DNA from: JBLNBU01 sp050260215
GTDB lineage: Bacteria; Pseudomonadota; Alphaproteobacteria; Rhodospirillales; Magnetospirillaceae
Length of the DNA: 31,131 bases
Assembly: GCA_050260215.1 (NCBI GenBank)
Contig: JBLNBU010000073.1
Coordinates: 1-31,131 of the forward strand
Direction: 5' to 3'
Shown here: piece by piece, positions 26,538-31,131 of the stretch
Layout: every line of letters begins with the position of its first letter
How positions within the stretch are numbered: position 1 is the first letter of the stretch
Made by a program: the position numbers and the translations under genes
The notes under the pieces: model-generated
What the model saw: the letters and a program-made list of their open reading frames with translations, nothing else
What the model was told of the DNA's origin: nothing
The model's database searches: none

Positions 26538-27695
26538 TCACAGCAGGGCAGCCTGGCCACGGCGGCGGACGCCCACCGGCTCCTTCATGCGGTTCATCCG
26601 AAGGACGTTCTGCAGCCGCAGGAACAGCATCTCGGTGATCAGCCCGCCGGCGGCGAGAACCAGACGGTCGTTCTCGAGGCGCAGGTCGGATTCGAGGACG
26701 TCGCCGACCCTGATGTCGGCGGCCGGCACGTCAAGGCGGATCTCCGCGCCCTCGCCGCCCACCAGGGTGGCTTCGACCAGGCAATTGCGGACCGCGGCCA
26801 GCACCGCCGGGTCGTAATGTCCCTCGTCCTTGGTCAACACGGCAAGGGCGGCAGGGGAAGGCCGGCCGGCCCCGACCGTATCCAGGGCGATCAGCGCGCT
26901 CAGGATGCGGGCTGCCAACGGCAGGTCGCGGCTGCGCGACCGGTCGACGAACCGGGCCGCCTGGAACTGGACCGCATCGGCAACCGGGGCCAGACGCGGG
27001 ATCTTGCGGATCAACGCGGCGCCGGTATCGGGAATGCGCGCGACCATGTCCTCCTCGGCCGGCGACAGCAGCTGCCCTGCGTGGTGGCGGGCGAGCACGT
27101 CGGGCGGCACGGCGATGGCCCCCAGTTGGCTCAGTTCGACCGCCATCTCGACCACCCAGGCGTCGACCATCCCGAGGTGCCTGGCGACCGCCGTGGCCCA
27201 CGGGCGTATCCGGTGGACCCGCCGGAAGCTGTCCGGTGCGACCAGGGACAGCACGTCGGTGAGCAAAGCCACGCTGCCCGCCAGTGTCTGCTCGAGCAGC
27301 TGGCGCTCGGCGACCACCAGGCGATACTGGACCATGGCGGCGTCGATGCCGTCACGAAGATCCTGGATTGGCGTCGGCTTGTTGAAGAAGCGGAAGATCT
27401 TGCCGCGATTGACCGCCTCGACCGCAGTCTTCTGGTCGGCATTGCCGGTCAGCATCATCCGCACGGTGTCCGGCGAAATCTCGGCCAGGCGGCGCAACAC
27501 GTCGATGCCGTCCATGCCCGGCATCCGCATGTCGCACAGCACGGCGGCAAAGGGCCCCTCCTCGACGACCTTGCGCAAGGCGTCTGGGCCGTTGTCGACT
27601 GTGGTGACGGCGAACTGCTCGCCAAGCAGGCGGGACAGTCCGGCCAGCAGGTTGGCATCGTCGTCGACGATCAGCAGGCGATCGGGTTCGGTCAT
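26538..27695 (-). CDS. Response regulator with degenerate HD-GYP-like domain
   Basis: A 385-residue regulator. The receiver (5-125) is intact: DDD at 11-13, Asp55 in LCDMRMPGMDG, Thr83 in MLTGN and Lys106 in NKP. The rest follows the layout of RpfG-type regulators, but the catalytic HD pair is replaced: ELSQLGAIAVP at 187-197 stands where LHDIGKVGIP is expected, and no GYP signature is present. The late landmark GHYDPAVLAAV (292-302) matches the HFDPDIVEAF segment of HD-GYP proteins. It is therefore probably unable to hydrolyse c-di-GMP and may act through binding. The C-terminal 60 residues (VGDVLESDLRLENDRLVLAAG) resemble an added small domain. ATG 27695 overlaps the stop of the hemerythrin kinase by ATGA, so that kinase is the likely phosphodonor. 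Confidence 0.82.
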   Translation of the reverse strand: MTEPDRLLIVDDDANLLAGLSRLLGEQFAVTTVDNGPDALRKVVEEGPFAAVLCDMRMPGMDGIDVLRRLAEISPDTVRMMLTGNADQKTAVEAVNRGKIFRFFNKPTPIQDLRDGIDAAMVQYRLVVAERQLLEQTLAGSVALLTDVLSLVAPDSFRRVHRIRPWATAVARHLGMVDAWVVEMAVELSQLGAIAVPPDVLARHHAGQLLSPAEEDMVARIPDTGAALIRKIPRLAPVADAVQFQAARFVDRSRSRDLPLAARILSALIALDTVGAGRPSPAALAVLTKDEGHYDPAVLAAVRNCLVEATLVGGEGAEIRLDVPAADIRVGDVLESDLRLENDRLVLAAGGLITEMLFLRLQNVLRMNRMKEPVGVRRRGQAALL

Positions 27696-30364
27696 GGCGC
27701 CGCCTCTGCGGGTTCGGGACCGGCCAGCGGCAGGCGCACCCGGAAGCAGGCGCCCTTGCCGGGCTCGGAAGCCACCGTGATGGTGCCGCCATGGCGCAGG
27801 ATGATGGCCTTGCTCAGCGCCAGACCCTGGCCGGTTCCCTTGCCCGGCGGCTTGGTGGTGAAGAACAGGTCGAACAGCTTGTCCAGATGCTCGGGCAAGA
27901 TCCCGGCGCCGGTGTCGGCGACGCTCAGTTCGACGAAGTCGCCCGACAGCCGCGTGGCAATGTCGATGCGGCCCAGTTCGCCGGCATTCTTCTCCTCGAT
28001 GGCTTGGGCGGCGTTGAGGATCATGTTGACGAGGACCTGGTTGATCTCGCCTTCGATGCCGACCACGTGCGGCAGGTTGGGCTCGGGGTCGAGAACCAGT
28101 TCGGCAACGTATTTCCACTGGTTGCGGGTGACGATGCCGGCGGTCTGGATGGCCCGGTTCAGGTCGAAGGGCTGCGGTGTCTTGCCGCTGGGATACGAGA
28201 ATTCGCGAATGGCCTGGACGATGCTGGAAATGCGGGCGATTCCCGCCAGCGACTGCTCGGCAGCCGCCGGCAGCTCGCGGGCGGCGAAATCGTAGCGGAT
28301 GGCGCCGGCCCGCTCGGCGACGGGCTGCCAGTCGCCGGTCTCGGCGGCCGTTCCGGCATCCTTGACCACCGCCAGCAGCTTGGGCAGCCAGTCCTTGATG
28401 AATTCCAGGTTGTCGCCGATGAACTGCGCCGGCGTGTTGATTTCGTGGGCGACGCCGCCGGCCAGCACGCCCAGGGATTCCAGGCGCCCCACTTCGGCCA
28501 TGCGCGCAATCATGGCGGCGCGTTCGCGTTCGGCGGCACGGCGCTGGGTGATGTCCTGGAAGGTCAGCACCCGCGGGCCGCCCGGCGCGCCCGCCGCCTG
28601 GCCCACCGCCGACAGGACGCGGTCGCCGATGCGCAGGTCGATGTCCAACGGGCAGGCGCCGTCTCCGGCCAGTCCTTCCAGCAGGTTGGCCCGGTCCTCG
28701 GGATCGAAGTTGGCAAAGACCTCGTCCGCGGTGCCGCTGGTGCAGCCGGGCTCCAGGCCCAGCATCTCCTGTGTTCCCTCGCCCACCCGCCAAAGGCCCG
28801 AAGCGGGCTCGAACTCGACAAAGCCCAGGCGCGCCACGCGATGGGCTTCGCTCAGCTGCTGCTTGGCGCGGGCGATCTCGCGAGCGAAGCGGGCGGAGTT
28901 TGCCATGCGCTCGGCGCCGGTCTTCTGGTGGTAGGCGAAAAAGGCCGTCGCCATCAGCCCGATGGTCAGCGCGGCAATGGCACTGAACGGAATCGCCCCG
29001 CCGGCTGCGGCCGAAGCCGGGGTTGCCACCAGTTGCCAGGTCCGCCCGGCGACCTCGAAGGTCATCTCGGCATGCAGCCCCCGGGTCAAAAGATCGGGAT
29101 CCTCCTCGGGCTCGACCGGGAACAGCTGGCGGCTGTCGGCCGGGGCAGAGCGGTCGAACAGATGGATCAGCACCTGCGCCGAAACCTGGGGCTGGCCGGC
29201 CAGTTCCGCCGCTGACTCGCTGATCAGGTCGCCAAGGCGGAACACCCCGGACACGTATCCGGCCAGCGCCCGCCGGCGGGCCGCAACGTCGTCGCCGGGG
29301 ACGTCGTCGAACACCGGAGCAAGCACCAGGACCCCGTACTGGTTGCCCACTTCCTGGACCAGCTTGATACGGGCGGTGACCTGGGGTCGGCCGGCATCGC
29401 GGCCCTTGTCCAGGGCGGCCTTCCGCACCGGGTCGGACGCCAGGTCGAAGCCGACCGCCCGCATATTGGAGGCTTGCGGCTCGATATAGGTGATGGGCAC
29501 GTATTCGGGCCGCGACGCCGCCGGGCGGGATCGCCCCTCGGGGTCACGCTCGGTGATGACGAAGCCGTCGGCGCCGTCCTTGCGGATGGCGGCCTCGAAC
29601 GCCGGGCGGTCGGCCTGGCGCACCAGGGGATCCCAGGAAAACGCCTGGATGAACCGGTGGGCGGTCAAGGTGGGTTCGACCATCCGGCGGAAGTCGGCCC
29701 GCGTGGTCATGCCCGCGGGGGTCGTCGCAAAATGGCCGACGATCAGGCTCACGCTGTCATTGGCGATGTCGATGCTTGCCTTGACCGCAACGATCCGCTG
29801 GTGGGCCAGTTCGTGGAAACGGGCGGCGCTGCTGGCCTGCTCGGCCCTGAGGACCAGCCAGCCCAGGGCCAGCGAGGCGACCGCGCCCAGCACGACGATC
29901 CGCCAGACATGCCGGAGCGGCAGACCGGGGGCGGCACCGCCGGTCAGCCGCTGGCGGTCGCTGGCGCCGTCGGCGATGAAGGCGGCATAGTCCGCGTCGC
30001 TCTTCAGGATGTGCGCCGTGAGCCACTGCCCGATGAAGTCGAAGGCGTCCCAGTCCAGGCTGGCCAGGTTGCCGCTTTCGACCCTGTCCAGCAGCGATGC
30101 CAGGCTGGACCGCAGCCGGCGGTGCTCGTCCACATGGCGGGCCAGGCGGGGGTATCCCCAGTGCTGCAGGTGCTTTTCTTCGCGAGCGAAGTGGGCGTCC
30201 ATGCCGGTACAGACCCGCTTCAGCGTGGCCCGGAGCGCATCGTTCTCCTGCCGCTGCTCGGCGGCGAGCCAGAGCTCGTTCAACAGGGCGAACAGCGAGC
30301 GGTGATCCTCGTCGAGGTCGGCGATGCCGACACTGAACCCTTCGTTCCATTGGAGCAGCGGCAT
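27692..30364 (-). CDS. Hemerythrin-CHASE-PAS sensor histidine kinase
   Basis: About 890 residues. The first 130 form a bacterial hemerythrin domain with all seven expected diiron ligands: His21, His58, Glu62, His77, His81, His118 and Asp123. TM1 (about 151-171) and TM2 (about 458-478) enclose a periplasmic CHASE-like domain (about 197-400; FIQAFSWDPLV, FVITERDPEG, GVLVLAPVF). A PAS-like domain (about 500-605) precedes a kinase core with His640 in VAHEINTPAQF, NMILNAAQAI, DTGAGI and KGTGQGLALS. Hemerythrins bind O2 or NO, so this kinase could combine a cytosolic gas signal with a periplasmic ligand. ATG 30364 was chosen because GAGG lies nine bases upstream. ATG 30373 is in frame but directly abuts that GAGG. 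The gene leads an operon with a response regulator (ATGA overlap) and a second kinase. Confidence 0.9.
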   Translation of the reverse strand: MPLLQWNEGFSVGIADLDEDHRSLFALLNELWLAAEQRQENDALRATLKRVCTGMDAHFAREEKHLQHWGYPRLARHVDEHRRLRSSLASLLDRVESGNLASLDWDAFDFIGQWLTAHILKSDADYAAFIADGASDRQRLTGGAAPGLPLRHVWRIVVLGAVASLALGWLVLRAEQASSAARFHELAHQRIVAVKASIDIANDSVSLIVGHFATTPAGMTTRADFRRMVEPTLTAHRFIQAFSWDPLVRQADRPAFEAAIRKDGADGFVITERDPEGRSRPAASRPEYVPITYIEPQASNMRAVGFDLASDPVRKAALDKGRDAGRPQVTARIKLVQEVGNQYGVLVLAPVFDDVPGDDVAARRRALAGYVSGVFRLGDLISESAAELAGQPQVSAQVLIHLFDRSAPADSRQLFPVEPEEDPDLLTRGLHAEMTFEVAGRTWQLVATPASAAAGGAIPFSAIAALTIGLMATAFFAYHQKTGAERMANSARFAREIARAKQQLSEAHRVARLGFVEFEPASGLWRVGEGTQEMLGLEPGCTSGTADEVFANFDPEDRANLLEGLAGDGACPLDIDLRIGDRVLSAVGQAAGAPGGPRVLTFQDITQRRAAERERAAMIARMAEVGRLESLGVLAGGVAHEINTPAQFIGDNLEFIKDWLPKLLAVVKDAGTAAETGDWQPVAERAGAIRYDFAARELPAAAEQSLAGIARISSIVQAIREFSYPSGKTPQPFDLNRAIQTAGIVTRNQWKYVAELVLDPEPNLPHVVGIEGEINQVLVNMILNAAQAIEEKNAGELGRIDIATRLSGDFVELSVADTGAGILPEHLDKLFDLFFTTKPPGKGTGQGLALSKAIILRHGGTITVASEPGKGACFRVRLPLAGPEPAEAAP

Positions 30365-30373
30365 CTCGGGCAT

Positions 30374-30473
30374 CCTCGACCGCGAACCGGCGCTGGCCGG
30401 CTCTCATGTGCCATTGTGGGACGCCCATCGATGGCAAACTATCCCCAAATGAGGGGGGCCGGCTGATTGACCC
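30374..30473 (-). promoter_or_regulatory. Upstream region of the hemerythrin-kinase operon
   Basis: A 100-bp gap between the LuxR-type gene stop (30474) and the hemerythrin kinase start. It is locally less GC-rich and contains TGCCAT (30409-30414) and ATGGCA (30431-30436) as an inverted pair. It likely holds the operon promoter. No confident hexamers or terminator were recognised. Confidence 0.35.
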
Positions 30474-31131
30474 CTAGGGTGTCGGCGCGTCGAGGAGACC
30501 CGCTTCCAGCGTCAGCCGCGTCAGGTTCGACAGCCCGCTGACGCCCAGCTTGCCGGAGATGCGGATGCGGTGGCCGTCGACGGTGCGGTTGCTGATGCCG
30601 TATTTCAACGCGATCACCTTGGTGGTCAGGCCGCGGGCGATGTCGGCCAGGATGGTCTTCTCGCGCTCGGTCAGCCGGGCCAGCCGCAGGCGGAACTCGA
30701 CCAGGTCGGGGCGCTCGGTCCGTGCGAGGGCCTCGAGGCCGCGAGCCAGGACGAGCGCCTCCTCAGGCACCCAGCGCGGCCATGGCGCCGAACAGCCGCG
30801 CCGCTCGGCGATCCACCGCGAGAACGAGTAGCGGGGATAATACACTCCCATGCGCTTGTCGGCGGCGACCATGTCCGGGGTGGCCCCGCCCCACACCAGG
30901 GTGCGCTCCACCTCGGGGGCGGTCCACAGGATGACGCGGCGGCCGACGCGGACGGCGACGATGCCGGCGATGCTTCCCAGCCCCTCGCCGACGCCGGGCA
31001 GCGTCGAGGCATTGGCGGTGACCAGCACCGGATCGCCGTCGGCGGCGGTGCAGGCGCTGGCCAACGCCAGGGCGGCCGCGTCCGAGGGCGTCTCGCCGCT
31101 GGCCCAGATGCCGGCCTGGTCCAGGGACACC
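30474..31131 (-). CDS. LuxR/FixJ-type HTH transcriptional regulator, possibly 5'-truncated by window edge
   Basis: At least 218 residues reading leftward from the window edge. The C-terminal 65 residues form a GerE/LuxR-type helix-turn-helix: LTEREKTILADIARGLTTKVIA, then YGISNRTVDGHRIRISGKLGV, with the expected LTxRE and VxxH patterns. The N-terminal 150 residues are not a receiver (no DD...D...K pattern) and I do not recognise the fold. It could be a ligand-sensing domain. A GTG codon at 31130 could be the start, but the frame is open to the edge, so the true start may lie outside. It is 100-110 bp upstream of the hemerythrin-kinase operon on the same strand and could regulate it, which is inference. 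Confidence 0.75.
   Translation of the reverse strand, partial: VSLDQAGIWASGETPSDAAALALASACTAADGDPVLVTANASTLPGVGEGLGSIAGIVAVRVGRRVILWTAPEVERTLVWGGATPDMVAADKRMGVYYPRYSFSRWIAERRGCSAPWPRWVPEEALVLARGLEALARTERPDLVEFRLRLARLTEREKTILADIARGLTTKVIALKYGISNRTVDGHRIRISGKLGVSGLSNLTRLTLEAGLLDAPTP

Noticed and set aside
30411..30434. Hairpin between the LuxR-type gene and the hemerythrin kinase gene
   Set aside because: The stem has a bulge and, in the minus-strand transcript, a mismatch; there is no U-tract, so it is not convincing as a terminator.

Overview
The window is very GC-rich, with dense coding, GTG/TTG alternative starts and long antisense shadow frames. The gene content is a sulfide-oxidising flavocytochrome c, many multidomain sensor kinases, a hemerythrin sensor and c-di-GMP-type regulators. 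This fits a free-living, metabolically flexible alphaproteobacterium, most likely a Rhodospirillales relative of Magnetospirillum. That placement is inferred from gene content and composition; no rRNA or tRNA gene is present to confirm it.

Layout. (1) Positions 1-5516, minus strand: the N-terminal 1838 codons of a giant repetitive adhesin-like protein that runs off the left edge. It is built from alternating Ig/cadherin-like modules in supermodules of about 785 bp, and a perfect palindrome lies just upstream of its start. (2) 5686-6684: an exported protein with two peptidoglycan-binding domains and a PRC-barrel. (3) 6771-8698: an fccA/fccB-like flavocytochrome c sulfide dehydrogenase pair, whose cytochrome carries an extra, non-canonical heme motif. 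(4) 8810-17890: a four-gene, all-minus operon in which every junction is an ATGA overlap. In transcription order it encodes a Cache-GAF membrane sensor without an output domain, a 1996-residue hybrid kinase (HAMP-GAF-3xPAS-PocR-HK-2xREC-2xHpt), a single-domain receiver, and a REC-HD-GYP c-di-GMP phosphodiesterase. (5) 17972-19060: a SlyD-like FKBP fused to a multi-pass membrane domain. (6) 19153-20772: an ABC-F ATPase. (7) 20920-24006, the only plus-strand gene: a kinase with two complete kinase cores (HK-REC-PAS-PAS-HK). (8) 24011-30364: a second minus-strand signalling operon with a hemerythrin-CHASE-PAS kinase, a response regulator with a degenerate HD-GYP domain, and a periplasmic-binding-domain PAS-PAS kinase. 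(9) 30474 to the right edge: a LuxR/FixJ-type HTH regulator, possibly cut by the edge.

How the parts may work together. In total I count five histidine-kinase ATPase cores, six receiver domains and two Hpt domains. Signals visible in the domain content include O2/NO-type ligands (hemerythrin), small periplasmic ligands (dCache, SBP and CHASE) and cytosolic ligands (GAF, PAS, PocR). One operon ends in an intact HD-GYP enzyme and the other contains a dead-looking one. This suggests the island feeds environmental information into c-di-GMP control, a common regulator of large surface adhesins such as the one at the left edge. The link to the adhesin is inference from proximity only.

No non-coding stretch exceeds about 170 bp. 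I found no tRNA, rRNA, CRISPR array, insertion sequence or attachment site.
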